Shown one piece after another: positions 38,313 through 46,864 of a stretch of 48,216 nucleotides of DNA. Positions within the stretch are counted from its first letter, which is position 1. The number at the start of each line of letters is the position of its first letter. The notes under the pieces are model-generated. The model made no database searches. It worked only from the letters and a program-made list of their open reading frames with translations, and was not told where the DNA came from. The stretch spans positions 1 through 48,216 of the forward strand of contig JAUNVF010000012.1 in the NCBI GenBank assembly GCA_030537815.1, given 5' to 3'. The stretch comes from Tissierellia bacterium. Lineage in GTDB: Bacteria; Bacillota; Clostridia; Tissierellales; Peptoniphilaceae. A program made the translations under genes and the position numbers.

Positions 38313-39980
38313 ATGGGAAAAAGGAACAAGGAAAAATTAAAAATCATTCCACTTGGCGGACTGGCTGAAATAGGAAAGAATATGACAGTCGTCGAGTACG
38401 GTAATGATATAATAATAGTGGATTGCGGGCTGACATTTCCCGATGAGGATATGCTCGGAATCGACATAGTTATACCGGATATAACATATCTGGAAAAAAA
38501 TGTAAACAAGATAAGGGGAATAATCTTGACGCATGGTCATGAGGACCATATTGGAGCTGTGCCATATGTGCTTAAGAAACTCAATATACCGGTATACGGA
38601 ACTAGACTTACTTTAGGTCTTTTAAAAAATAAATTTCAAGAACATAAGCTAAACCCGAATTGCTTAAAAGAAATTCAAGCGGGTCAAAGCGTTAGACTTG
38701 GAGTATTTAATGTAGAGCCTGTTCAGGCATCTCATTCCATACCCGACTCTGTATCATTTGCAATTAAAACTCCCGTTGGAACGATAATATTCACTGGGGA
38801 TTTTAAAATAGATTATACACCAATCGACGGGGATCTCATGGATTTACCCAGATTGGCAGCACTCGGAGATGAGGGAGTACTCGCATTATTGGCAGACAGT
38901 ACAAATATAGAGCGTGAAGGGTATAGTGTGAGCGAAAGGACAGTCGGCGAGACATTTAAAGATGTATTCGGTAGAGCCGAATCGAGACTCATAGTCGCTA
39001 CATTCGCTTCAAATTTACACAGAGTTCAACAGGTAATAACAGCAGCCGAATACTATGGAAAGAAAGTTGCCATATCGGGAAGGTCAATGATAAATACGGT
39101 CGGGGTCGCATTAGACTTGGGATATCTAAATGTCAAAAAAGGAACCATAATCGACATCAATGAAATCAGAAAATATCCGGGCGACAAGATAGTAATCCTT
39201 ACGACAGGAAGTCAAGGAGAGCCTATGTCCGCTCTTACGAGAATGGCGAATGGAGATCATAGAAAAGTTCAATTATCTCCTGAAGACACAGTACTGATAT
39301 CTGCATCACCGATACCCGGAAATGAAAAAACAGTATTTAATGTTCTTAACAAATTGACGGAAATCGGCGTAAAGATAATATATCAGGCTTTAGCAGATGT
39401 CCATGTATCAGGTCATGCTTTTAAAGAAGAATTAAAACTGATTCACACTTTGGTCAGACCTAAATTCTTTATTCCCGTTCATGGTGAGCAGAGGCATTTA
39501 AAACTTCACGCCAAGCTCGCAATGGAACTTGGAATGGATGAAAAAAATATAAAACTTGGAAATAATGGAACAGTATTCGAATTAGACGAAAATTCAATCG
39601 CAGTTTCAGGTATTGCACCTGCTGGCAATGTGCTTGTAGATGGTCTTGGAGTTGGCGATGTCGGAAATGTGGTATTGAGAGATAGAAAACATCTTTCAGA
39701 AGATGGTCTCATAGCCGTTGTAATAACAATCAGCAAACAGGACAAGCATGTCGTTGCGGGACCCGATATAATCTCGAGAGGATTTGTATATGTAAAAGAA
39801 TCCGGAGATTTGATGGACGATGCAAAAAATGTCGTAGAAAAGACATTGAAGAAATGCAGAAGCAAGAATATTTCCGATTGGGGAACTTTAAAATACAATA
39901 TCAGAGATGATTTAAAATCATTTATTTATCATGAGATAAAGAGAAATCCGATGATTCTTCCTATAATAATGGAAGTTTAA
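38313..39980 (+). CDS. rnj: Ribonuclease J
   Basis: Metallo-beta-lactamase/beta-CASP nuclease with 5'-3' exo- and endonuclease activity, central to mRNA decay and rRNA processing in Firmicutes. The 555-residue product has IIPLGGLAEIGKNMTVVEYG, the zinc motif LTHGHEDHIGA (about 72-82), FTGDFKIDYTP, the beta-CASP motifs TFASNLHRVQQV and SGRSMINT, DVHVSGHA and FIPVHGEQRHL. A C-terminal domain follows. Only one RNase J gene is visible here, so J1 or J2 is not assigned. AGGAG upstream. Confidence 0.96.
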   Translation: MGKRNKEKLKIIPLGGLAEIGKNMTVVEYGNDIIIVDCGLTFPDEDMLGIDIVIPDITYLEKNVNKIRGIILTHGHEDHIGAVPYVLKKLNIPVYGTRLTLGLLKNKFQEHKLNPNCLKEIQAGQSVRLGVFNVEPVQASHSIPDSVSFAIKTPVGTIIFTGDFKIDYTPIDGDLMDLPRLAALGDEGVLALLADSTNIEREGYSVSERTVGETFKDVFGRAESRLIVATFASNLHRVQQVITAAEYYGKKVAISGRSMINTVGVALDLGYLNVKKGTIIDINEIRKYPGDKIVILTTGSQGEPMSALTRMANGDHRKVQLSPEDTVLISASPIPGNEKTVFNVLNKLTEIGVKIIYQALADVHVSGHAFKEELKLIHTLVRPKFFIPVHGEQRHLKLHAKLAMELGMDEKNIKLGNNGTVFELDENSIAVSGIAPAGNVLVDGLGVGDVGNVVLRDRKHLSEDGLIAVVITISKQDKHVVAGPDIISRGFVYVKESGDLMDDAKNVVEKTLKKCRSKNISDWGTLKYNIRDDLKSFIYHEIKRNPMILPIIMEV

Positions 39981-39994
39981 GACAGGGAGGCTTT

Positions 39995-40324
39995 ATGAAT
40001 ATATACGATAAAGCTCATGAGCTGGCTTCAGCGATTAAGACATCTGAAGAATTTAAAGAATTCAAGGATCTACACAAAGAAGTCATGGCAAATGAGAAGA
40101 ATAAAGAAATGGTAGAAGATTTTAGAAAAAAAGTGATCGAATACCAAGTTCAAAATTATGGCAAAGAAGAGCAGGATCAAGAGGAATTAAATAAAATTCA
40201 GCAGCTCCAAAATGCATTGATGATGAACCAGGATATAGCTAAATACATGATGGCAGAGATGAGATTTTCTCAGATATACGACGATATAAATAAAATCCTC
40301 ATCGAAGCTATAAAAGTTGATTGA
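39995..40324 (+). CDS. YlbF family protein
   Basis: A 109-residue all-helical protein of the YlbF/YmcA (Com_YlbF) family. In Bacillus, YlbF, YmcA and YaaT form the Y-complex that steers RNase Y cleavage and development. Visible features are IYDKAHELASAIKTSEEFKEFK, a charged heptad-like middle and LMMNQDIAKYMMAEMRFSQIYDDINKIL. It begins 14 bases after RNase J with AGGGAGG, an interesting pairing of two RNA-decay functions. Confidence 0.82.
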   Translation: MNIYDKAHELASAIKTSEEFKEFKDLHKEVMANEKNKEMVEDFRKKVIEYQVQNYGKEEQDQEELNKIQQLQNALMMNQDIAKYMMAEMRFSQIYDDINKILIEAIKVD

Positions 40325-40325
40325 G

Positions 40326-40979
40326 ATGACGGGAATATCAAAAGATTATATAACAGGTTATTTAAGGGGTCTTTATGAAAATAATGACCCTTTTTTAACT
40401 GAACTCAGAAGATATGCAGAAGAAAATGAAATACCGATAATAGAAAGAGAGTCCCTTGCTGTTCTCGAGCTGATGGTCGCCATGAAAAAACCTAAAGAAA
40501 TACTTGAAATAGGCACTGCTATAGGTTATTCTACTATAGCGATGGCAAAATCATTCGACAAGAGCATTATAAGGACTATAGACATAGATGAAGAAAATCT
40601 GAGTATCGCAATCAGAAATATAAAAAAAGCCGGATTGGAAGATAGAGTTAAATTCTCATGGGGAGATGCCGGAGATATTTTAGATGAGCTTGAAGGTAAA
40701 TATGATTTAGTTTTTATCGATGCTGCAAAAAGCCATTATCGTCATTACTTTGAAGCTTGTTTAAAAATCACTAATGAAGATGCCGTCATAATTTCCGATA
40801 ATGTACTTTTTAAAGGACTAATCGCAAATGACGATTTAGTAAATAGAAGAGCCAGAACTCTAGTAAGACATATGAGGGATTATTTAGAGTTTTTAACCCA
40901 TTCAGACGATTTTAAAACGGCCGTCCTCCCTGTTGGCGATGGTATAGCGATAACTCAATTAGGTTTTAAAAAGGAGTAA
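40326..40979 (+). CDS. O-methyltransferase (YrrM/TrmR type)
   Basis: Class I SAM methyltransferase of the methyltransf_3 (COMT-like) family. B. subtilis YrrM (TrmR) methylates 5-hydroxyuridine at tRNA position 34. The product from ATG 40326 is 217 residues, with ILEIGTAIGYSTIAMA (SAM loop), IDIDEENLSIAIRNI, FIDAAKSHYRHYFE and ISDNVLFKGL (metal site). An in-frame TTG at 40317 would overlap the ylbF stop. The U32 gene follows, and in Bacillus a U32 pair (TrhP1/2) makes the ho5U34 substrate. A tRNA-wobble role is therefore the best inference. Confidence 0.88.
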   Translation: MTGISKDYITGYLRGLYENNDPFLTELRRYAEENEIPIIERESLAVLELMVAMKKPKEILEIGTAIGYSTIAMAKSFDKSIIRTIDIDEENLSIAIRNIKKAGLEDRVKFSWGDAGDILDELEGKYDLVFIDAAKSHYRHYFEACLKITNEDAVIISDNVLFKGLIANDDLVNRRARTLVRHMRDYLEFLTHSDDFKTAVLPVGDGIAITQLGFKKE

Positions 40980-40982
40980 ATA

Positions 40983-42206
40983 TTGAAAAAAGTAGAACTA
41001 CTCGCACCTGCAGGCGATATAACTAAATTAAAAGCTGCAATAGAGTATGGAGCAGATGCAGTATATCTCGCCGGAAAAAATTTTGGATTGAGAACTGCGT
41101 CTAAGAATTTTAATTCTGACCAACTCGAAGAAGCTGTAAGATATTGTCATGACAGGGGCAAGAATCTTTATATAACGATGAATATCATACCGCATAATTC
41201 AGATTTTAAGGGGATAGAAGAATATGTCAAAGAGCTTGAAGCTATAGGAGTAGATGCAGTCATAGTATCCGACGCCGGCATGATATCAGTAATCAGGAAA
41301 ATAAGCTCGACGCTTCCGATCCACTTAAGTACCCAAGCCAGCGTGACGAATTACGAAACCGTTAATTTTTGGTATGATTTTGGAATAAGAAGAGTAATTC
41401 TAGCGAGGGAATTATCCTTAGAGGAAATAAAACAGATCAAAGAAAATACAGAAGAAGATATGCAGATCGAGATATTCGTTCACGGAGCAATGTGCATATC
41501 ATATTCAGGCAGATGTCTGCTAAGCAATTATATGATAGGAAGAGATGCAAATCTTGGAGACTGCGCACATGCATGCAGATGGAAATACAATCTCGTCGAA
41601 GAAAAAAGACCCGGAGAGTATTACCCCATCATGGAAGACGAAAACGGGGCATTTATATTGAATTCAAAAGATCTATGTTTGCTCGGAGACTTGGATAAAG
41701 TATTAGAAACCGGAGTCGACAGCCTCAAAATCGAAGGCAGAGTCAAGAGTCAGTATTATGTGGCAACAGTAGTCAGAAGCTATAGAATGGCTATCGACGC
41801 ATATTATGAAGGTAGATTCGATCAAGAATTAGCGGATAAGCTAATAACAGAAATCAGAAAAGCATCGCATAGAGATTTTACGACGGCATTCGCATTTCAA
41901 AAGCCGGACGACAAAGCTCAAATCTACGGCTCATCATCATATATAAGGGGATACGACTTCGTCGGACTTGTATTAGATTACGACAAAGAAACTAAAATCG
42001 CAACCATAGAACAGAGAAATAAAATAAATATCGGCGATGAAGTTGAAATATTTGGACCCGGAGTAGATTATTTCGAATATAAAATCGAAGAGATGACCGA
42101 TGAAAAGGGAAATCCTATCGAAACAGCCCCACATGCTCAACAGATAATAAAGATGAAGATAGACAGGGAAATAGCACCATGGTATATGCTTAGAAAAGCT
42201 ATTTAA
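40983..42206 (+). CDS. U32 family protein, probable tRNA ho5U34 hydroxylation protein (TrhP/YrrO type)
   Basis: Listed as peptidase U32, but characterised relatives act in tRNA (TrhP) or rRNA (RlhA) hydroxylation using an iron-sulfur cluster. The 407-residue product has VELLAPAGDITKLKAAIEYGADAVYL, HLSTQASVTN, FVHGAMCISYSGRCLLS with later GDCAHACRW (the four cysteines expected to hold a cluster), LNSKDLCLLG and DSLKIEGRVKS. The TTG start at 40983 is supported by AAGGAG. Downstream of the YrrM-like methyltransferase, as in B. subtilis yrrMNO. Confidence 0.9.
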   Translation: MKKVELLAPAGDITKLKAAIEYGADAVYLAGKNFGLRTASKNFNSDQLEEAVRYCHDRGKNLYITMNIIPHNSDFKGIEEYVKELEAIGVDAVIVSDAGMISVIRKISSTLPIHLSTQASVTNYETVNFWYDFGIRRVILARELSLEEIKQIKENTEEDMQIEIFVHGAMCISYSGRCLLSNYMIGRDANLGDCAHACRWKYNLVEEKRPGEYYPIMEDENGAFILNSKDLCLLGDLDKVLETGVDSLKIEGRVKSQYYVATVVRSYRMAIDAYYEGRFDQELADKLITEIRKASHRDFTTAFAFQKPDDKAQIYGSSSYIRGYDFVGLVLDYDKETKIATIEQRNKINIGDEVEIFGPGVDYFEYKIEEMTDEKGNPIETAPHAQQIIKMKIDREIAPWYMLRKAI

Positions 42207-42215
42207 GATAAAATA

Positions 42216-42245
42216 TTGTACAAATCTATAAATCTGTGTTATACT
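42216..42245 (+). promoter_or_regulatory. Promoter for rplS
   Basis: TTGTAC at 42216-42221, 18 bases, TATACT at 42240-42245 preceded by TGT (extended -10). It gives a leader of about 70 bases before rplS. Confidence 0.65.
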
Positions 42246-42265
42246 ATTTTAGTATGTAAAACGGG

Positions 42266-42296
42266 TGTTCCTCTGCCATAAATTTGGGCATGAACA
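42266..42296 (+). promoter_or_regulatory. Candidate rplS leader hairpin (L19 autoregulation)
   Basis: TGTTC (42266-42270) and TGCC (42274-42277) pair with GGCA (42287-42290) and GAACA (42292-42296), leaving an asymmetric internal loop. L19 leaders are known in Bacillus and other Firmicutes as small autoregulatory hairpins upstream of rplS. Place and size fit; I cannot align it to the family model. Confidence 0.45.
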
Positions 42297-42322
42297 TTGT
42301 AAGAAAAGGAGGGTTTTTACAG

Positions 42323-42670
42323 ATGGATATAATCAAACAAATCGAAGATGAACAGCTTAGAGAAGACGAATTGAAATTCAATGTCGGAGATACAGTTAGA
42401 GTTCACTATAGAATTAAAGAAGGAACTAGAGAGAGAATTCAAATATTTGAAGGAACTGTAATCAAAAAGCAGGGAACAAATTCAAGAGCTACATTTACAG
42501 TTAGAAGATTATCTTATGGCGTCGGTGTAGAGAGGACTTTTCCAATCCACTCACCAAGAATCGAAAAGCTTGAAGTCATCAGACGCGGTAGAGTTAGAAG
42601 AGCTAAGCTATTCTACTTAAGAGATAGACAAGGAAAAGCTGCTAAAGTTAAAGAAAAGAAAGCATATTAA
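42323..42670 (+). CDS. rplS: 50S ribosomal protein L19
   Basis: Large-subunit protein at the 30S-50S interface. The 115-residue product reads [93 protein letters not shown]-type sequence, standard for L19. ATG 42323 follows AAGGAGGG; the earlier ATG at 42290 and the TTG at 42284 lie in the leader hairpin. trmD and rimM, which often sit upstream of rplS, are absent here. Confidence 0.97.
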   Translation: MDIIKQIEDEQLREDELKFNVGDTVRVHYRIKEGTRERIQIFEGTVIKKQGTNSRATFTVRRLSYGVGVERTFPIHSPRIEKLEVIRRGRVRRAKLFYLRDRQGKAAKVKEKKAY

Positions 42671-42764
42671 TACGCCGAAAATAGCTTAAATTCTGAATAG
42701 TTTATAAGAGCGATCTATAGACGAATTTAGAAATAAGGCGGATTTTACGAAAACAATGATAAGA

Positions 42765-42808
42765 AAAGGCTGCTGGAGAATGAGTTCTCATTTTCAGGCA
42801 GCCTTTTT
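42765..42808 (+). terminator. Strong terminator between rplS and rbgA
   Basis: AAAGGCTGC and the following GAATGAG pair across a two-base turn with CTCATT and GCAGCCTTT, followed by a T tract to 42808. The rbgA ribosome site (TGGAGG) starts three bases later, so rbgA depends on readthrough or on an unseen promoter. Confidence 0.85.
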
Positions 42809-42820
42809 ATTGGAGGAAAT

Positions 42821-43663
42821 ATGAATATAAACTGGTATCCGGGACATATGAAAGTCGCCGTAGACAAACTCAAACAATCGCTCAAACTCGTCGACATAGT
42901 CGCAGAAGTAATAGATGCGAGAATACCTTTGAGCAGCAGAAACCCTGTTTTAGACGATATACTCGAAAATAAAGCGAGGATATTGATTTTAAATAAGGCT
43001 GACCTTTCAGATCCAAATCAAAATGAAAAATGGAAGAGACATTATGAACAGATGGACATGGGAGTCATGATAGTCGATGCTCTAAACAACAAAGACTTAA
43101 AATCACTCAGGAAGACATGTGAAAAAGAATTGGTTGAGAAAAGAGAAAGAGATAAAAAGAGAAATATATTTGACGACACGATAAGGATGATGATAGTCGG
43201 GATTCCAAATGTTGGAAAATCAACCATAATAAACCAAATTGCCGGAAGAAGCGGTGCGAGAGTTGGAAATAAGCCGGGCGTTACAAAGGCGAACCAATGG
43301 ATAAAATCAGAAAATAAAATACAACTTCTAGACACGCCGGGCGTTTTATGGCCCAAATTCGAAGACCCGGAAGTCGGACTAAATCTCGCATTTACAGGGG
43401 CGATAACAGATAATATTCTCGATACAGAAAACTTAGCGCTAAAACTGATAGGCAGATTGAGATATTATGAAAAAAACCTAAAAGAAAGATATAAAATAGA
43501 CTATGATGTCGAAAATACCGATCTTGAGATAATGCAAATGATCGCTGAAAAAAGAGGTGCGATACTAAAAGGTGGAGTAATAGATTACTTCAAGATTTCA
43601 AATACAATCCTAAGTGAATTTAGAAAAGGTAAAATCGGAAGAATAACACTGGAGAGAATATAA
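42821..43663 (+). CDS. rbgA: Ribosome biogenesis GTPase RbgA (YlqF)
   Basis: Circularly permuted GTPase for late 50S assembly. The 280-residue product starts INWYPGHMKVA, typical for RbgA. Its G motifs come in permuted order: NKADL (58-62), then P-loop GIPNVGKST (about 127-135) and DTPGVLWP (about 172-179). The C-terminal domain contains MIAEKRGAILKGGVIDY. Position next to rplS and rnhB is conserved across Firmicutes. Its stop overlaps the rnhB start (TAATG). Confidence 0.96.
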   Translation: MNINWYPGHMKVAVDKLKQSLKLVDIVAEVIDARIPLSSRNPVLDDILENKARILILNKADLSDPNQNEKWKRHYEQMDMGVMIVDALNNKDLKSLRKTCEKELVEKRERDKKRNIFDDTIRMMIVGIPNVGKSTIINQIAGRSGARVGNKPGVTKANQWIKSENKIQLLDTPGVLWPKFEDPEVGLNLAFTGAITDNILDTENLALKLIGRLRYYEKNLKERYKIDYDVENTDLEIMQMIAEKRGAILKGGVIDYFKISNTILSEFRKGKIGRITLERI

Positions 43664-44274
43664 TGGAATACTGCATTGAGAGTGAATACAGACAAGAGTA
43701 TATATGCGGCATAGACGAAGTAGGAAGAGGATGTCTTGCAGGACCCGTAGTCGCAGCTGCAGTCATAATGCCGAAAGAATATCTCGAAGAAATCGACGAT
43801 TCGAAAAAACTTTCAAAAAAGAAAAGAGAAAAAATGGATACCTATATTAGAGAAAATGCAATAGCTTTCGGAATTGCTGAAATTGATGTAGAAACCATAG
43901 ACAAAATAAATATAAAACAGGCATCCAGACTTGCCATGAAAAAGGCAGTAGAAGAAATGGTAAGAAAATACGAAATTGAACCAGAGATCCTGCTGATCGA
44001 CTCTGAAAATATAGAAACAGACTACGAACAGGTTTCAATTATAAGAGGCGACTCTTTGAGCTATAATATAGCCTGCGCATCAATACTTGCAAAAGTTTAT
44101 AGGGACTCATTATTTGTCGAATATGAAGAAAGATACCCAGGGTATTCATTTATAACAAATATGGGCTATGGAACCGCAGCACATATTGATGGAATAAAGA
44201 AAAACGGAGTTCTTCCCATACATAGAAAGAGCTTTATGGGAAAAATACTCAAGAGGATAAAAGATGAGTCTTAA
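43663..44274 (+). CDS. rnhB: Ribonuclease HII
   Basis: Removes ribonucleotides from DNA and degrades RNA-DNA hybrids. The 203-residue product has GIDEVGRGCLAGPVVAAAV with the catalytic Asp18-Glu19 pair, DDSKKLSKKKRE, a third acid in ILLIDSENI, and GDSLSYNIACASILAKVYRD (fourth acid). It ends HRKSFMGKIL, as in family members. Start overlaps the rbgA stop by one base; end overlaps yraN by 11. Confidence 0.97.
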   Translation: MEYCIESEYRQEYICGIDEVGRGCLAGPVVAAAVIMPKEYLEEIDDSKKLSKKKREKMDTYIRENAIAFGIAEIDVETIDKINIKQASRLAMKKAVEEMVRKYEIEPEILLIDSENIETDYEQVSIIRGDSLSYNIACASILAKVYRDSLFVEYEERYPGYSFITNMGYGTAAHIDGIKKNGVLPIHRKSFMGKILKRIKDES

Positions 44275-44611
44275 TAAAGGCAGAATCGGAGAAGATATGG
44301 CAGCAGAATATATCGAGAAAATCGGAATGAAGATTATCGATAGGAATTTTAGACTTCCAATCGGAGAAATAGACATCATCGCAATGGATGGTGATATCAT
44401 AGCATTTATAGAAGTAAAATCGAGAAAAACAGATAAATACGGTACGCCATCAGAATTTGTCGATCTTAAAAAGCAGAAGAGAATCTTGAATACAGCTGAA
44501 ATCTACATGAAAAATAATTCTCTTACAGAATTACAACCAAGATTTGATATTTGCGAAATCTACAGCGGTAAGTCAGAAATCAACTATATAGAAAATGCCT
44601 TTCCAAAATAA
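44264..44611 (+). CDS. YraN family (UPF0102) nuclease-like protein
   Basis: Predicted Holliday-junction-resolvase-like nuclease fold of unproven function. The 115-residue product shows NKGRIGEDMAAEYIEKIG, the catalytic-type GEIDIIAMDGDIIAFIEVKSRK (Asp, Glu-x-Lys) and DLKKQKRILNTAEIYM. Normal length. It overlaps rnhB by 11 bases and is closed by a strong terminator, making it the last gene of the rplS-rbgA-rnhB-yraN run. Confidence 0.92.
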   Translation: MSLNKGRIGEDMAAEYIEKIGMKIIDRNFRLPIGEIDIIAMDGDIIAFIEVKSRKTDKYGTPSEFVDLKKQKRILNTAEIYMKNNSLTELQPRFDICEIYSGKSEINYIENAFPK

Positions 44612-44635
44612 GCTGCGATTTAATCGCAGCTTTTT
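44611..44635 (+). terminator. Terminator after yraN
   Basis: AGCTGCGA (44611-44618) and TCGCAGCT (44624-44631) form a perfect stem with a five-base loop, then T to 44635. It marks the boundary between housekeeping genes and the agr-type locus. Confidence 0.9.
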
Positions 44636-44675
44636 AATTGCAACTCTGAAATAGCTTTTCAATTTGATAAAGAAA

Positions 44676-44704
44676 TTGCCTACTGAGATTATATTTGATA
44701 TGAT
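44676..44704 (+). promoter_or_regulatory. Promoter for the agrA-like gene
   Basis: TTGCCT at 44676-44681, 17 bases, TATGAT at 44699-44704 preceded by TGA (extended -10), 23 bases before ATG 44728. Confidence 0.6.
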
Positions 44705-44727
44705 ATTAGTCGATATAGGGGAGAGAT

Positions 44728-45441
44728 ATGATAAAAATAGCCGTAGTTGAAGATGAAAAATCGATTTTGGAAAAAATTAAATTTCTTATAGATAAAAATA
44801 TAAAAAATATCAAAAATATCGAAGTGGAATATTTTGACTATATTCCAAAAATAAATAAAGAAAGAAAATACGATATATATTTGCTCGATATTCAAGTCGG
44901 AAATGAAAACTCCATCGATTTGGCAAAGAAAATAAGAGAATATGATTTTAATTCAATCATCATATTTATTACATCATTTAATCAATATGTAACGGAATCA
45001 TATGATATAGGGGCATTTCACTATTTGGTAAAACCTATTAATGAAGAAAAATTTGATAAAATTCTAAGCAAAGCTATAACAAAAGTGCGTGATAAAGGAA
45101 AGATAATCACAATTCCCGACAAAGGATTTGCTTCCGAGGTAAATACAAAAGATATAATCTATATCGACATGATTGGCGGAGAAACAAAAGTATATCTTTT
45201 AAATGGAAATATTTTAAGCTCAAAAATCGGAATAAAAAAAGCATTAAATATATTAAATGATGACTATTTTATAAAAATCAGCAAATCTACAGTAATAAAT
45301 TTCAGATATTTTAAATCAGTAGATTTTAAAGCGAAAAAGATTTTTTTAAAAACAGGCGAAGAATTATATCCCAGTAAAAGAGAATTTACAAGATTTACAG
45401 ATATTTTAAAAATTTTGACAGTGGAGGATTATAATTGGTAA
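44728..45441 (+). CDS. agrA: LytTR response regulator, AgrA-like
   Basis: Cytoplasmic transcription factor that would be phosphorylated by the kinase encoded next. The 237-residue product has a receiver domain with acidic pair Glu8-Asp9, phospho-acceptor Asp54 (YLLDIQV), ITSFNQYVTESYDIGAFHYLVKPIN, and a LytTR DNA-binding domain (about 128-235) with IIYIDMIGGETKVYLLNG, FIKISKSTVINFRYFKSVD and LKTGEELYPSKREF. GGGGAGAG precedes the start. Its end overlaps the kinase start by seven bases. AgrA assignment rests on the agrB/agrD-like genes downstream. Confidence 0.9.
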   Translation: MIKIAVVEDEKSILEKIKFLIDKNIKNIKNIEVEYFDYIPKINKERKYDIYLLDIQVGNENSIDLAKKIREYDFNSIIIFITSFNQYVTESYDIGAFHYLVKPINEEKFDKILSKAITKVRDKGKIITIPDKGFASEVNTKDIIYIDMIGGETKVYLLNGNILSSKIGIKKALNILNDDYFIKISKSTVINFRYFKSVDFKAKKIFLKTGEELYPSKREFTRFTDILKILTVEDYNW

Positions 45442-46635
45442 ATTTCGTATTCCATACAATTAATAATTTAGTCGAATTTTATCTTGCGTATATCTATTTT
45501 TCAATATTTTTAAGAAAAAGAAAAGTCAATTATAAGATATCTTCTGTAATCCTTATAATATTATATATAATATATTCTTTTGTAAATATATATTTTAATA
45601 ATCCCTATTTTAATTTAATAACGGCTATAGCCGTTCATGTATTATTTCAAATTATATTATTTGATGGTGAAATTAAGTGGAGAATTATTTCTCTACTATC
45701 ATATATTGCTTTAAATATAGCATTAGATCTACTTATGACAATTCTGTTTAGTTACTTTACTACAGATGAATTAAATATAATTATTTTATTGATTTTAAAT
45801 TTTATAAAAACAGCAATTATATTATTTGTTAAAAGAATTTTGTACAATACAAATAAAAGAACAGATATTAAAATTATAATTGTTTTTAGTATTTATTGCA
45901 TATTTTTAGCTATGTATGGAGTTTTTAGAGGTTATAGTTTTTATGGTAACTTTGATTATTCAAGAGATATTGTAATTGCACTTGTTTTTATAATTAGCAT
46001 AATGATATTTTATTATATACTTGGCATTATCGATAAAAAGCTTGATTTTGAAAATAGAGTCAAATATCTTGAAATAAATAAAGATAAAGATTTATATTTA
46101 AAGCAATTAGAAGAATATGAAAAGCATTTAAGTGAACTAAAACATAATCTAAAAAATAGAAATATAGCCCTTTTAAACTATACTGAAGAGGAAAGACTAA
46201 AAAAGATTAAAGAATTTGTAGATATAGTAGATGATCCTCAAAAATCTATTTTTACTAAAAATAAATTGATACAAAATCTTATCCATATAAAAATAAAAGA
46301 TTTATTTATTGCAAAAGAAAATTTAAATATAAATATAAATATCCCCGAAGAATTAGATATGGATAAAGAAGATTTATCCACTATTTTAGGAAATTTAATC
46401 GACAATTCAATCGAAGCTGTAAATGCCTTAGAATATGATGACAGGAAGATTCTTATAGATATGGAATATAAAAATAATATTTTAATAATCTGTATAGAAA
46501 ACTCAAAATAGAAAGAGCGAAAGAAAAAGAGGATATGGTCTTAAAAGTATAAGGAAAATCCTTAAAAAATATAATGGAGATTTAAAGATTTCTAAAAATA
46601 AAAGATTTAAAGCCATAGTCTTAATTCCTATTTAG
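45435..46635 (+). pseudogene. agrC: AgrC-like sensor histidine kinase, frameshifted before the G-box
   Basis: Membrane sensor expected to read the cyclic peptide. The first frame (TTG 45435, GGAGG seven bases upstream, to stop 46511) gives 358 residues. These cover about six or seven membrane helices (1-200), a coiled linker, the phospho-acceptor His237 in ELKHNLKN and the N-box GNLIDNSIEAV (about 317-327). It stops after CIENSK. The +1 frame continues RGYGLKSIRKILKKYNGDLKI...VLIPI to stop 46635, the missing G-box and final strand. The shift lies at about 46500-46515, not in a long homopolymer. Error, decay or recoding are all possible. Confidence 0.82.
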
Positions 46636-46643
46636 TTTAAATC

Positions 46644-46678
46644 AGACAGCATTGCAAGAAAGCAAAGCTGTCTTTTAT
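46644..46678 (+). terminator. Terminator after the agrC-like gene
   Basis: AGACAGC (46644-46650) with GCTGTCT (46667-46673), and inner TTGC (46652-46655) with GCAA (46662-46665), then TTTT. Confidence 0.75.
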
Positions 46679-46734
46679 ATTTAAAATCAGATAAATTAAT
46701 TAGTCAAAATAAAGACTACATAATTTACTAAAAC

Positions 46735-46801
46735 CCCGAAAAAATCCCTTTAATCGATTATATCAAACGATTAATCAGAATAAATTTTTTCGGGATTTTT
46801 T
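46735..46801 (+). terminator. Two-tier hairpin/terminator upstream of agrD
   Basis: CCCGAAAAAA (46735-46744) pairs with TTTTTTCGGG (46785-46794); inside, TTAATCG (46750-46756) pairs with CGATTAA (46768-46774). Six T follow. The outer arms also suit a terminator on the other strand. Together with the stem at 46644 it isolates agrDB from agrAC transcription. The 46512-46864 stretch otherwise holds the displaced agrC tail, a small TAGTC/GACTA inverted repeat (46701-46718) and a promoter. Confidence 0.75.
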
Positions 46802-46802
46802 A

Positions 46803-46811
46803 TGCTATAAT
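46803..46811 (+). promoter_or_regulatory. Extended -10 promoter for agrDB
   Basis: TGC followed by TATAAT (46806-46811), about 53 bases before the agrD ATG. No clear -35 is present; the place where it should be lies in the T-rich arm of the preceding hairpin. A weak -35 is what an activator-dependent (AgrA-controlled) promoter would show. Confidence 0.5.
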
Positions 46812-46864
46812 TTGGTTAAGAATAAGAAATTACTCATTAAAATTAAATATAGAAGGCGAATATT

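Noticed and set aside
46812-46841. Possible AgrA direct repeat (TTGGTTAAG, 12 bases, CTCATTAAA) before agrD
   Set aside because: Only the TTAA core is shared and it lies downstream of the -10, the wrong place for activation. Not reported as a binding site.
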